30,707 nt of DNA. Origin: JAKPCT01 sp029553165 (GTDB lineage Bacteria > Bacillota > UBA4882 > UBA8346). The position numbers and the translations under genes were made by a program. Positions 1 through 8,596 of this stretch are shown here, piece after piece. Location of the stretch: contig DAORZT010000033.1 of the NCBI GenBank assembly GCA_035359995.1, positions 1-30,707 on the forward strand, written 5' to 3'. Within the stretch, counting starts at the first letter, position 1. Every line of letters begins with the position of its first letter. Below the pieces are notes generated by a model, which worked only from the letters and a program-made list of their open reading frames with translations, was not told the origin of the DNA and searched no databases.

Positions 1-296
1 ATCTGCGCCGGCAACTTCTTGCCGTAAGTGGTCTGTCAGAAGTCTTTAAGGTGCTTGGCGAAGAGGTGAGGGTGAAGATTTTATACCTGTTATCCCTTAG
101 AGAACTCTGTGTTTGCGATATTGGAGCCGTATTAAACATGAGTATGCCGGCCATCTCTCACCATCTGCGGCTGTTGAAAATATTTCGTCTGGTTAAGTAC
201 CGTCGCGAGGGGAAGATGGTCTATTATTCCCTCGATGACCACCATATATTAAATATGATAAAAGAAGCTCAAGAACATTTTGCCGAAGAAAAATAA
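1..296 (+). CDS. ArsR/SmtB-family metal-responsive repressor (5' end cut off)
   Basis: This is a winged-helix repressor that normally dissociates from DNA when it binds Zn, Cd or Pb, here most likely controlling the ATPase gene 33 bases downstream. The frame is open from base 3, before the GTG at 51, and the residues before that GTG (a stretch ending SEVFKVLGEE) fit the usual ArsR N-terminal helix. The gene therefore probably starts outside the window. Visible features are the ELCVCD metal-site motif (CadC/SmtB alpha3 type), the recognition helix around SMPAISHHLRLL, the wing RREGKMVYYSL, and a C-terminal DDHH...EH cluster like the alpha5 metal site. Seen: motifs and linkage. Inferred: which metal is sensed. 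Confidence 0.9.
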   Translation, partial: LRRQLLAVSGLSEVFKVLGEEVRVKILYLLSLRELCVCDIGAVLNMSMPAISHHLRLLKIFRLVKYRREGKMVYYSLDDHHILNMIKEAQEHFAEEK

Positions 297-329
297 GGGT
301 TTATCTTGAAAAGATAGAAGGGGAAGCCG

Positions 330-2408
330 ATGCGTATTATCCTTGATGGACTTGATTGTGCCAGTTGTGCTGCTAAAATTGAAGCAGAACTTCGTAAGCT
401 AAGCGGATTAGAAGAGTTGAATGTTAACTTTGTTACCCGGAGTATTGATATCTCAAAAGAACGCTACGGTGAAATCAGTGCGGTCATTGCCAAAATTGAA
501 CCTCAGATTAGGCTGATTATCGAAAACGGTGCTCCTCAAGGAAAACCGAAGCAAATTAGCCGCTCCGACTGGATTTTGGGGCTATCGCTAATAATGTATG
601 GCTTGGGAATTACTTTCCATGGCCGACTGGCCAATCGTTGGCTGGAGAATTTTATTTTTTTGATTCCCTATATTTTAGTGGGCTATCCGGTTGTTTATAA
701 AGCAGCCCAGAAAGTGTTCCGAAGGGAATTTTTTGATGAGAATTTTTTAATGACACTTGCTACTTTTGGAGCAATTGCAATTAATCAGCTTGAGGAAGCA
801 GCCGGAGTAATGCTATTTTACGCCGTAGGAATGTATTTGGAAAATAGAGCGGTAACGCGTTCGCGGGCTTCGATCAATGCTTTGCTGGATTTAAAGCCGG
901 AATATGCCAACCTGCAGCTTGATGGGCGCATAGAAGTGGTTAAGCCGGAAACAGTAAGCGTTGGGCAGACGATTGTCATTAAACCGGGAGAGAAGATCCC
1001 GTTAGATGGAGAAGTGATTGAAGGGACCTCTTTTGTCAATACGGCGGCATTGACTGGTGAATCGGTTCCGCAAAGAGTCTCCGTTGGTAAAGAAGTATTG
1101 GCGGGGATGATCAATGGCGAGGGATTATTGATGGTTAAGGTTAACCGCAGTTATGAGAATTCTTCATTGGCGCGGATCTTTCATTTAATTGAAACCGCCG
1201 GCGAACGTAAAGCGCAAGTGGAACAGTTTATTACCAGATTTGCGACTTATTATACTCCGGTAGTAGTAATTATTGCTGCTTTAATCGCGATTATTCCGCC
1301 GATGGTGTTCAAAGGGACAGGATGGTCTGAATGGTTGTACCGGGCATTGGTGTTGTTGGTGATCTCCTGTCCGTGCGCTTTGGTGGTATCAATACCACTG
1401 GGGTATTTTGGAGGGATTGGTGGCGCTTCACGTCAGGGAATCTTAGTCAAAGGTGCTAATTTTCTTGATGCATTGGCGAAAATCCATACAGTAGTCTTTG
1501 ATAAAACCGGAACATTAACCAAAGGGGTCTTTGCAGTCAGCGAAGTTGTAGTAAATGAAGGCTTTTCTAAGGAGCAGTTGATTGAGGCAGCAGCAATTGC
1601 CGAAGCATTCTCCAATCATCCGTTGGCTGTGCCGATCCGGAATTTGTATTCAGAAGAATTAGCGTTGGACCGGATCACCAACTATCAGGAGATTCCGGCA
1701 CATGGAGTGATTGTTGACTATGACGGTCAGAAGATCATTGCTGGAAATCGACGGTTGCTGGAACAGGAAGCGATCGGTTGCAATGAACCTGTAGCTGTTG
1801 GGACAGTAGTCCATGTTGCGGTCGACCGGACCTATCTGGGATATATCATTATCGCCGATCAGGTCCGCAGTGAAGCCCGTGACACAATCAAAGCATTGCA
1901 GCAATTAGGAGTAAAGACGATCGCCATGCTTACCGGGGATAGCCAGAAGGTAGCCGCTCAAACCGCCAGCCAATTAGAGATTGCTCACTATTATTCACAG
2001 CTATTACCTGAAGATAAAGTTAATCGGGTGGAAGAGCTGTTGGCCAAGATACCGCAACCCAAGAAACAGAAGCTGGCATTTGTGGGTGATGGCATTAATG
2101 ATGCTCCGGTAATTGTCCGGTCGGATATCGGAATTGCGATGGGCGGTCTTGGAAGTGATGCAGCGATTGAAGCTGCTGATGTGGTGATCATGGATGATCA
2201 ACTTTCAAAACTGGTAACCGGAGTGAAGATAGCTAAACAGACTGATCGAATTATCAAACAGAATATTATTATGGCTTTAGTGATAAAAGCAGGATTTATC
2301 TTTTTAGGTGCTTTTGGTGTGGCTACTATTTGGGAAGCGATCTTTGCCGATGTTGGGGTAACATTATTGGCAGTATTTAATGCAATGCGAACCATGAGGA
2401 TCAAATAA
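330..2408 (+). CDS. cadA: Zn/Cd/Pb-translocating P1B-type ATPase
   Basis: An inner-membrane pump that exports divalent soft metals using ATP. At 692 residues it has one N-terminal heavy-metal domain (CASC, Cys10 and Cys13). The transmembrane metal site is CPC at 347-349, the phosphorylation site is DKTGT at 391-395, and the HP dipeptide is near 430. The C-terminal half carries the MLTGD and GDGINDAP hinge motifs. The last membrane segment contains ADVGVTLLAVFNAMR, whose Asp is typical of the Zn/Cd/Pb (ZntA/CadA) subgroup and not of Cu pumps. An AAGGGGAA ribosome site precedes the ATG. It follows the ArsR-family gene by 33 bases, so the two probably form one metal-inducible operon. The family assignment is secure; the preferred metal is inferred. 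Confidence 0.95.
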   Translation: MRIILDGLDCASCAAKIEAELRKLSGLEELNVNFVTRSIDISKERYGEISAVIAKIEPQIRLIIENGAPQGKPKQISRSDWILGLSLIMYGLGITFHGRLANRWLENFIFLIPYILVGYPVVYKAAQKVFRREFFDENFLMTLATFGAIAINQLEEAAGVMLFYAVGMYLENRAVTRSRASINALLDLKPEYANLQLDGRIEVVKPETVSVGQTIVIKPGEKIPLDGEVIEGTSFVNTAALTGESVPQRVSVGKEVLAGMINGEGLLMVKVNRSYENSSLARIFHLIETAGERKAQVEQFITRFATYYTPVVVIIAALIAIIPPMVFKGTGWSEWLYRALVLLVISCPCALVVSIPLGYFGGIGGASRQGILVKGANFLDALAKIHTVVFDKTGTLTKGVFAVSEVVVNEGFSKEQLIEAAAIAEAFSNHPLAVPIRNLYSEELALDRITNYQEIPAHGVIVDYDGQKIIAGNRRLLEQEAIGCNEPVAVGTVVHVAVDRTYLGYIIIADQVRSEARDTIKALQQLGVKTIAMLTGDSQKVAAQTASQLEIAHYYSQLLPEDKVNRVEELLAKIPQPKKQKLAFVGDGINDAPVIVRSDIGIAMGGLGSDAAIEAADVVIMDDQLSKLVTGVKIAKQTDRIIKQNIIMALVIKAGFIFLGAFGVATIWEAIFADVGVTLLAVFNAMRTMRIK

Positions 2409-2491
2409 AGCAAAGGCAGGATGATTTTAAACGTGTTAATAGTTTAAGAGATTGATGAAGAAGAATTAAGAATTAAAACAATAAAGCAAAG

Positions 2492-3502
2492 CTAGTTTGA
2501 GGCTTGAAATGTGGTTTCGTTTAGATTTACCAACTGCTCCTGCGAATCGTAGAAGATTACCTGATATTGTGGGTTATCCTTAAGAAAAGAGCGGATTTTA
2601 GCTGGAGGCAGTAAGAATAATGCCGTTGATAACAGATCGGCTTCAGTAGCATTAGGAGCCGTAACTGTTAACAGGATTTTGTCATGGACAGGGTAACCAG
2701 TTTGGGGATTGATTAAATGCGAATAACGGGTTTCAGCTTCAATAAAATAGTTTTGAGTGTCCGCTGAAGTTCCCAGCGCACGATCATTTGGTAAATTTAT
2801 TGTTCCCAGTAATGTCTCGGAATTACGGGGATGACCAATTCCGATCGTCCATTGGGAGGTTGCGTTTTTGTTTCCGATTACCCTGATGCTGCTGGTGCCG
2901 CCGTTAATCAGTGCTGATTCGATACCATGTTTTTTTAAGATGTCGTAAGCACGGTCGATTGCATAACCTTTAGCAATACCGCCAAAGTCTAACTTCATCC
3001 CGGGTTGAGTCAGGAAGACGGTCTGCTGTTTTGGGTCAAATTCAACCAAATTGAAGTTTACCAGTGATAATGTGGTATTGATCGCTTGCTTTGAAGGCAG
3101 TCGGGGATTCTGTTCGGCTGAAAAACCCCATAATTGGATTAACGGAGCGATTGTTGGATCAAATACTTGATCGAGTTTAGGATAAAACGCTTTAACCACG
3201 TTTAAAATTTCAATGATTGCCGGATCAACCTTAACCTTACTGATACCGGCTTGATTATTTATCTCTGTCAGTTGGGAATTATCATTGAGAGTAGTTAAAG
3301 CTTCAATCCTTTTGATTTCATCAAAAGCAGCCCCGATTGCTTTTTCGGCATTTTTTCCGGTGGCGGTTATCTCAAAGGCTGTACCCATGGCAAATAAGGT
3401 TTTGGTAAGGGTTTGATTTTGTTTGGTATTTAGCCAGAAAACGGTTCCTGACAATATTAGTAGCACAAATAAAGAATAAGTAAGCTTTTTATCTCGAAAC
3501 AT
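2492..3502 (-). CDS. apbE: ApbE-family FAD:protein FMN transferase
   Basis: This enzyme transfers FMN from FAD to Thr or Ser of exported flavoproteins at the outer face of the membrane. An N-terminal hydrophobic segment (about residues 8-24) lacks a lipobox Cys, so it is anchored or secreted rather than a lipoprotein. Family motifs in order are FAMGTAFEI, FDPTIAPLI, LDFGGIAKGYAID, NGGTSSIRVIG, GTSADTQNYF, SHLINPQTGYP and the Mg-site region ATEADLLSTALF. The ATG at 3502 has AGGAG eight bases upstream and is preferred over the GTG one codon earlier. No RnfG, NqrC or other obvious flavoprotein target lies in the window. Converges with cadA; no clear terminator between them. Confidence 0.92.
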   Translation of the reverse strand: MFRDKKLTYSLFVLLILSGTVFWLNTKQNQTLTKTLFAMGTAFEITATGKNAEKAIGAAFDEIKRIEALTTLNDNSQLTEINNQAGISKVKVDPAIIEILNVVKAFYPKLDQVFDPTIAPLIQLWGFSAEQNPRLPSKQAINTTLSLVNFNLVEFDPKQQTVFLTQPGMKLDFGGIAKGYAIDRAYDILKKHGIESALINGGTSSIRVIGNKNATSQWTIGIGHPRNSETLLGTINLPNDRALGTSADTQNYFIEAETRYSHLINPQTGYPVHDKILLTVTAPNATEADLLSTALFLLPPAKIRSFLKDNPQYQVIFYDSQEQLVNLNETTFQASN

Positions 3503-3617
3503 CACTGATTCTCCTGAAAGAGTAACAGATTTGAGAATAATTCAACTCTTAAAAGAATATTGTAGACCGATTGCCGGAAAAGAGCAAGCTTTAATCTTAA
3601 AGTCAGGAACAATAAAG

Positions 3618-3998
3618 TTAAAAAATATTTGTTGAATTCAGTCGTTCTCTTTCAGGAACGTGATTGAGGAAGTGGGAAATGATTCCCAGTTCAATCTGGG
3701 CTTCAATCTTACCTTGGTAATTGACTGCTTTGGTTAATTTTGAGAGTGATTCTTCGATGAAATCGATCTCCCGGTGATTGGTTAAGATATACCAGACTTT
3801 TTTCTCCTGCTGCCACTGTTGCTTGAACTGATTCAGCTGCGATTTGGCCTGTGACCAGTTTTCCCGATTGATATCGAGTTCAACATTCTTTAAATAAGGG
3901 AGCAGTCTTTGGCTGCTGTGATCGAAGTATTTTTCAGTACTGATTCCGAAAAAAACAGTCAATGCCAAAATGACTACAGAGATTAACCAGATTTTCAT
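3618..3998 (-). CDS. DUF4363 family membrane-anchored protein
   Basis: A 126-residue protein with one N-terminal membrane segment (about residues 3-20), followed by a charged helical domain rich in Gln, Lys and Glu (NWSQAKSQLNQFKQQWQQEKKVW). Length and pattern match DUF4363, which in Bacillota is commonly encoded beside a DUF421 membrane protein, as here. It begins 11 bases after the DUF421 gene, so they are probably co-transcribed. An AAGGAG ribosome site precedes the ATG. The function is unknown; a structural or regulatory partner of the DUF421 protein is an inference from pairing only. Confidence 0.75.
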   Translation of the reverse strand: MKIWLISVVILALTVFFGISTEKYFDHSSQRLLPYLKNVELDINRENWSQAKSQLNQFKQQWQQEKKVWYILTNHREIDFIEESLSKLTKAVNYQGKIEAQIELGIISHFLNHVPERERLNSTNIF

Positions 3999-4009
3999 CG
4001 TTAAACTCC

Positions 4010-4696
4010 TTATTGCTTTGGTGACTGGGGTTTTGGCTGAATATACAAGGTGCCACTGGGATCAAGGCTGGCTAAAAAGACATCTTTCCAATGGGCGATC
4101 CCGCCTTTTTGAAGTTCTTGGAGCAACCATGTTTCATCCAGATTGACTTTGGCCAGGTTCTGCCGTTCCAGGATTCCGTCGGCGACTAAAATGGTTGGAA
4201 GCCCTTCGTAGCCGGTAGACAGCTTTAAATCATCAGGAGTAACCGGCCGTTTATTGGACTTAGGGATTACCGAAAGATCACCGCTGGTCTCTAAAATAGC
4301 AAAAGCGATATCGTTAATGTTAGCATAACCTTTTGAACGAATCTTCTCTAATAAATCATCAATTGTCAACCGTAACCGGGTGAGTTCGGTAACATTTAAA
4401 GTGCCATTTTCGATGATGATATTGGGTTTGCCATCAACGATCTGGCGAAAGAGATTGCTTTTTAAAGCCAGGATCGAGAATGTCGCCTGGATAAATAATA
4501 GGGTAAATATCGGAATAATACCATTTATGAGCGGTATTTCAGTATCTTGCATTGGAATGGCTGCCAGTTCAGAGATCATGATTGTTACAACTAATTCATA
4601 GGGTTGTAATTGTCCGATTTGACGTTTTCCCATCATCCGGATTACGATTACCACCAATAAATATAAAATAATTGTCCTGACAGGCAAGATTAGCAT
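4010..4696 (-). CDS. DUF421 (YetF/YcaP-type) membrane protein
   Basis: Contains three N-terminal membrane helices with the family signature MGKRQIGQLQPYELVV, then a cytoplasmic domain with VDGKPNIIIENG and LEKIRSKGYANINDIAFAILETSGDLSVIPK, which is characteristic of DUF421. The ATG at 4696 is chosen because GGTGAT lies seven bases upstream and the resulting start (MLILPVRTIILY) fits the family; a GTG four codons earlier is also open. It is the first gene of a DUF421-DUF4363 minus-strand pair. Members in Bacillus have been linked to spore or envelope traits, but no biochemical role is established. The family call is confident; the function is unknown. Confidence 0.85.
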   Translation of the reverse strand: MLILPVRTIILYLLVVIVIRMMGKRQIGQLQPYELVVTIMISELAAIPMQDTEIPLINGIIPIFTLLFIQATFSILALKSNLFRQIVDGKPNIIIENGTLNVTELTRLRLTIDDLLEKIRSKGYANINDIAFAILETSGDLSVIPKSNKRPVTPDDLKLSTGYEGLPTILVADGILERQNLAKVNLDETWLLQELQKGGIAHWKDVFLASLDPSGTLYIQPKPQSPKQ

Positions 4697-4959
4697 GGAT
4701 TTTATCACCCAACTCAGTTTGCGCTAAGCTAAAATGGTATATTCGGGTACATTCAAAAAACACAGACTTAATTTTTGGTAACTAAAATCAGTAATTTACG
4801 TTATAATTTTTAGGCGAAAATTAAACAGATAAAAAATTCCAATTAGTTTATACAGGAATTATAATGAAAAGTTAGAAGTATATGTTTAAGAATAATCATT
4901 AACCTGTTGATGGAAATTCCGGATGGAACAACTAAGTCGTAAAAAGGATGTGGAATAGA

Positions 4960-5772
4960 ATGAAGATTATGTTCAGGTTGAGTTATTGGGTTTTATGTAT
5001 AATTTTATTGTCGACTTCTGTTTTTGCAAAAACAGTTGTTGGAGAGATTAAAACCGGTGAGTATGAGGTTAATCCGGTTCATAGTTATAATCCTTTCCCG
5101 TACAAAACGGCTCAGGAATATTTTGATAATCTCCAAAAAGTAGATTTGCAATTGGGAAATGAAGAATCCTTTCGTGATCTGCCAAAGTTGGGAATGAAGA
5201 AACCCTATACCGGTTATATCACATTGGGTGATAAACCGCAAAAGTTTGGCGTGATCGTTGATATTTACGGTCAAGAAAAGCGTTTGTACATAGATACTGA
5301 TGGTGATGGCAGTTTTGCCGGCGAACCGATGGTAGTACTACTTAATGAATGGCAGGGGATGCAAGTATACTGGGTGGTTGCTCCGGAACCAATTCAGTTA
5401 AAGGTAACTTATGATTCGGCGGGGGGAAAGACTTTTCCAATCCAGATCTCCGTTTCCGGTTTGTTGAATCCAACCGGGGTAGTTATTAAGGAGAAACCAT
5501 ATTTACGGATCAATGTGCGGACATGGTTTTTGGTAAAGATTAATGAAGCCGGTTATGAAAAGTATGGAGCTATTGTTGATTTTAATAATAATGGTCGGTT
5601 TAACGATCCCCAAGACCGGTTCTTTTTAGATTATAATAACAATCGCTTTTTCAATCCAAATGAAGCTATTATAATCAAAAAAGGAGTTAACCTTAAAAGC
5701 GGAAAGAGCAAAACGACATTAGATTGGCAGGCATATCCGGAAAAAGTGATTGTAGGAGGGGATAAACGTTGA
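4960..5772 (+). CDS. Secreted hypothetical protein with EF-hand-like loops
   Basis: I do not recognise this family. The protein starts with a signal peptide (MKIMFRLSYWVLCIILLSTSVFA, split here as hydrophobic residues 8-18 and an Ala cleavage site). The mature part has three Asp/Asn-rich loops resembling EF-hand or dockerin calcium sites: DTDGDGSF near residue 112, DFNNNGRFNDPQD near 207 and DYNNNRFFNPNE near 224. The ATG at 4960 is preferred over 4948 because AAAAGGA abuts the earlier ATG and is spaced 11 bases from the later one. Its stop overlaps the TTG start of the M16 protease, so the products are probably translationally coupled and both exported. Calcium binding is inferred from the loop pattern alone. 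Confidence 0.7.
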   Translation: MKIMFRLSYWVLCIILLSTSVFAKTVVGEIKTGEYEVNPVHSYNPFPYKTAQEYFDNLQKVDLQLGNEESFRDLPKLGMKKPYTGYITLGDKPQKFGVIVDIYGQEKRLYIDTDGDGSFAGEPMVVLLNEWQGMQVYWVVAPEPIQLKVTYDSAGGKTFPIQISVSGLLNPTGVVIKEKPYLRINVRTWFLVKINEAGYEKYGAIVDFNNNGRFNDPQDRFFLDYNNNRFFNPNEAIIIKKGVNLKSGKSKTTLDWQAYPEKVIVGGDKR

Positions 5773-7103
5773 TTAAGATTTTACATAATGGTCCACGAAG
5801 AATTACGACATTCGGACGCGGCTTAATTTGGATATTGTTATTGGTTTTTGTGCTGTTAGGGAGTGTAGTGTCGGCTGCGCCACGCAAAGGTAAAGGATTA
5901 TTTGAGAAAAAAGTGCTCGAAAACGGCATTACTGTACTTTATAAAACCATGAAGGACCAACCGAAAATTTCAATGTACGCAGTGATTCCGATTGGGACCA
6001 ATTACGAAGAACCCAATAAGAAAGGAATCGCTCATTTACTGGAACATTTAATCTTTCGTGGCCATGGTGATTATACATTTAAAGATGTCATGGAGGTTAC
6101 TTCGAGGCAGGGAGGATATTTTAACGGTTTTACCTCGTTTTATACAACTACATATAATTATGTAGTCCCCAAAGAACAGTTTGAGCAGGCGTTTAAGACT
6201 TTTAATGCTTCTTTGTGGGAACCGGCGTTTGAAAGTCATAATGTGGAGATGGAGAAGCAGATCATTGTCCATGAGTTGGACCTGTCTTATAGCAGTCGTT
6301 ATCCTTATTATCCGGTAATTCGCTACTTCTATCCGGAGATGTTTCATTCAAAGGAGACATTGGCAGGCATTTCAGCGTCTGATTTAAAGGCATTTCATCA
6401 AAATTATTACCAGCCTCAAAATGTTACTTTCATAATTGCCGGGGATTTTGAGCCCCAGAAAGTTTTTGATGAACTAGCAAAAGTGAAAAATGGTTTTGGA
6501 GCCAAAGAAGTACCTAAAGTAGAAACCAAAATGATCAGTCTGCCCCGTGGTGAAGTAGTTGAAACCAGGAATCTCTATCCTTTTAAATATCAGGTCTTAA
6601 TGGCTTATGAATTGGAAGGATTAACCGCGAAAGAACGAATGGTCCTAAAATTGCTTTCTTTTATTTACGGGATGGATTTTAAAGTTGATTATCTCAAGGA
6701 ACAATACAAGATCTATAATGTTGTTACCCGAACGGTGGGCAATAAAGACTTCTTTGGCATTTATTACTTGGAACGTAATAACCCGTTTAGTCCGGAAGAA
6801 TATGCGAAAGAGAAGCAGAATCTGAAAGATTACTTTGAAGAGTTTAAAAAGATTGATTTCAAGAGAGCGGTTCAAAATCTGATTGGGTTAATCCTGTTAG
6901 AAGAGATATATAGTCAAGCTACTCCGGAAGATGTGGTTGAATACGAGGTGGCGCGTCTGACAAATCCTGATAATATCAGCGTGGAAGCAATTGATATCCT
7001 TAAAAAGCTGACACCAAAAGACTTGGAGAGTGTCATCAATAAGTATTTTCAAGCTGAACCTACTGCATGGATCTTGGTTAAAGATCAGGAAGGAGGTAAA
7101 TAA
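5769..7103 (+). CDS. Exported M16-family zinc metallopeptidase, catalytic subunit
   Basis: A pitrilysin/insulinase-type peptidase (M16B-like, 444 residues). The inverted zinc motif HLLEH is at residues 89-93, and the conserved pair Glu162/Glu169 (MEKQIIVHEL) lies about 76 residues later, as expected for the third zinc ligand. The N-terminus has a signal sequence ending VVSA-AP, so the enzyme should act outside the membrane. The start is TTG, overlapping the upstream TGA (TTGA) with GGAGGGG eight to nine bases before it, which argues for translational coupling. It is followed directly by an M16 homologue without the zinc motif, the usual arrangement for two-subunit M16 enzymes. Substrate unknown. 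Confidence 0.92.
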   Translation: MIKILHNGPRRITTFGRGLIWILLLVFVLLGSVVSAAPRKGKGLFEKKVLENGITVLYKTMKDQPKISMYAVIPIGTNYEEPNKKGIAHLLEHLIFRGHGDYTFKDVMEVTSRQGGYFNGFTSFYTTTYNYVVPKEQFEQAFKTFNASLWEPAFESHNVEMEKQIIVHELDLSYSSRYPYYPVIRYFYPEMFHSKETLAGISASDLKAFHQNYYQPQNVTFIIAGDFEPQKVFDELAKVKNGFGAKEVPKVETKMISLPRGEVVETRNLYPFKYQVLMAYELEGLTAKERMVLKLLSFIYGMDFKVDYLKEQYKIYNVVTRTVGNKDFFGIYYLERNNPFSPEEYAKEKQNLKDYFEEFKKIDFKRAVQNLIGLILLEEIYSQATPEDVVEYEVARLTNPDNISVEAIDILKKLTPKDLESVINKYFQAEPTAWILVKDQEGGK

Positions 7104-8384
7104 ATGACCAGAAAATTATTGATCTTTGCGTTGATACTTAGTTTAACGATAGTTACATTCCTTCCGGTCGCTGCTGAAAAAGGGTCAGTGGTTGAACGTA
7201 CTTCCGTGAGTGGAATGACCATTTTATTGGAGAAAAATGATTCTCAATTAGTTGAGATAGCGTTATTGTTGAAGTCCGGCAGTGGCCTTGATCCGGTTGG
7301 CAAAAAAGGAACCGCCGAGTTAATGAATAACTTTATCAGAATCAGATTTAGAAATGCTGAAAACAAGTATGGGCAGATCGCGCTCGAAACCTATCCGGAG
7401 TTTACTTTGGTCAGGATCAGGGTTGCGCCGGCAAATTTAAAATTGGCATTGCAGGATATTAAAGAGTTATTCTCGATTCCGGTATATAGTTATGATATCA
7501 TTACTGATTTAAAGAAATTGGCAGAATCGGAATTGAAGGCGATACCGTCTATTGTCAAAGCATATTTTACATTTAATAAAGAGTTTTATGGAGTAGATCA
7601 TCCATATAATGAATACCTTGATGCCCAGGCCATTTCCAATATTACAGGTTCTGATGTTTATCGCTGGTATCGTCAGACATATCAACCCAGTAATGCATTG
7701 TTGTCAATATCAGGCAATGTTAAATTAGGAATCAAGGACCTGCATAAGTTCTTTGCAAATATGATAACGGAATCAGTAGATAAAAGATTATCAATTCAGC
7801 CGGCAGTAGTTAAAGCAAATAAATCGGTTACCGATGTAGATCCTAATGGCAGGGTGGTTTCGTTTGTCATGGGTTTCGCTGCCCCCAGAATCCAAGACCC
7901 TGAATATCCCGCTTTTAGAATCATCGCTTATTATCTTGGTGATTATCAGCATTACTTTGAAGAAGTACGGGTTAAAGAGGGATTGATGTATGCTGATTCA
8001 ATTTATTATAACTATATTGAAAAAGCGAAATCACCCAATATTGTTTTTCTTACGACAACCGATCCGCAGTTAGTAGAGAGGGTGACTGAGAAGACGTTAG
8101 AGGTTGTAAACCGACTCATTCAAGAGGGGATCGATGAACAGATTATTAAGCGAATAGTTAATAATATTAAGTTGCGGGTAGATTCACGCAAAAAATCCGG
8201 ACGCGATAAAGCAGTAGTCAATGTCTTAACCCATTATTTGCAGAGTCAGTTAGTTGATGATGAATTGTTGCTTAAAGAGTTAGAAAAAGTTACTCCTGCT
8301 GATATTAAAGCTGCTGCTGGCAAGTATTTTACTAACTACATTAAAGTGGTCTATCAACCAAAAGTTAAAGCGGAGCATTTTTAG
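7104..8384 (+). CDS. M16-family peptidase homologue lacking the zinc site (partner subunit)
   Basis: A 426-residue exported M16 homologue (signal peptide ending PVAA-EK). Aligned with the preceding gene, KKGIAHLLEH corresponds to KKGTAELMNN here: His, Glu and His become Glu, Asn and Asn, so no zinc can be held at this site. The C-terminal M16 domain is retained, with YRWYRQTYQPSNALLSISGNV and a helical end ITPADIKAAAGKYF-like segment. Known M16 heterodimers pair one active and one inactive chain, so this is probably the substrate-binding partner. The ATG immediately follows the upstream stop with AGGAGG in place. A strong terminator follows at 8407-8441. Confidence 0.88.
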   Translation: MTRKLLIFALILSLTIVTFLPVAAEKGSVVERTSVSGMTILLEKNDSQLVEIALLLKSGSGLDPVGKKGTAELMNNFIRIRFRNAENKYGQIALETYPEFTLVRIRVAPANLKLALQDIKELFSIPVYSYDIITDLKKLAESELKAIPSIVKAYFTFNKEFYGVDHPYNEYLDAQAISNITGSDVYRWYRQTYQPSNALLSISGNVKLGIKDLHKFFANMITESVDKRLSIQPAVVKANKSVTDVDPNGRVVSFVMGFAAPRIQDPEYPAFRIIAYYLGDYQHYFEEVRVKEGLMYADSIYYNYIEKAKSPNIVFLTTTDPQLVERVTEKTLEVVNRLIQEGIDEQIIKRIVNNIKLRVDSRKKSGRDKAVVNVLTHYLQSQLVDDELLLKELEKVTPADIKAAAGKYFTNYIKVVYQPKVKAEHF

Positions 8385-8406
8385 TTAGAGCGAACTTAAC
8401 ATTGAG

Positions 8407-8441
8407 GAGCTGTGCAAGAGTGATTTTGCGCAGCTCTTTTT
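8407..8441 (+). terminator. Intrinsic terminator of the M16 operon
   Basis: A nine-base stem, GAGCTGTGC (8407-8415) with GCGCAGCTC (8428-8436) including one G-T wobble, is followed directly by TTTTT. It lies 22 bases after the second M16 gene and separates that operon from the MarR unit. Confidence 0.9.
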
Positions 8442-8526
8442 GTTAAGTTGCTGTACAATTATTATCTGTTATGGTTTTTCTTAATTTAAAACAAAATAAT
8501 TTTAGCTAAAAAATTAAAAATTAGAG

Positions 8527-8556
8527 TTGACAAATAATAATTAACCATGTTAATAT
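8527..8556 (+). promoter_or_regulatory. marR promoter with overlapping candidate operator
   Basis: A perfect -35 TTGACA (8527-8532) is followed after 18 bases by TAATAT (8551-8556) preceded by TG, an extended -10. Between and across the -10 lies TTAACCATGTTAA (8541-8553), whose arms TTAAC and GTTAA are exactly complementary. ATAATTAACCAT is repeated upstream of the rubrerythrin gene at 9157. The placement suits repression by the MarR protein encoded just downstream. The promoter call is good; the operator assignment is inferred. Confidence 0.65.
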
Positions 8557-8596
8557 TTATACAGGTTGATAATTAACTTATTAGGAGTAAGTTGAC

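Noticed and set aside
818..1114. Minus-strand 98-codon frame inside cadA
   Set aside because: It lies wholly within a well-conserved ATPase gene, has no ribosome site and its product has low-complexity Ser/Thr/Pro composition typical of an antisense shadow.
4775..4807. Possible promoter TTGGTA ... TATAAT upstream of the M16 operon
   Set aside because: The -10 is perfect, but the spacing to the best -35 is 21 bases, too long for a sigma-A promoter; another -35 could not be chosen with confidence.
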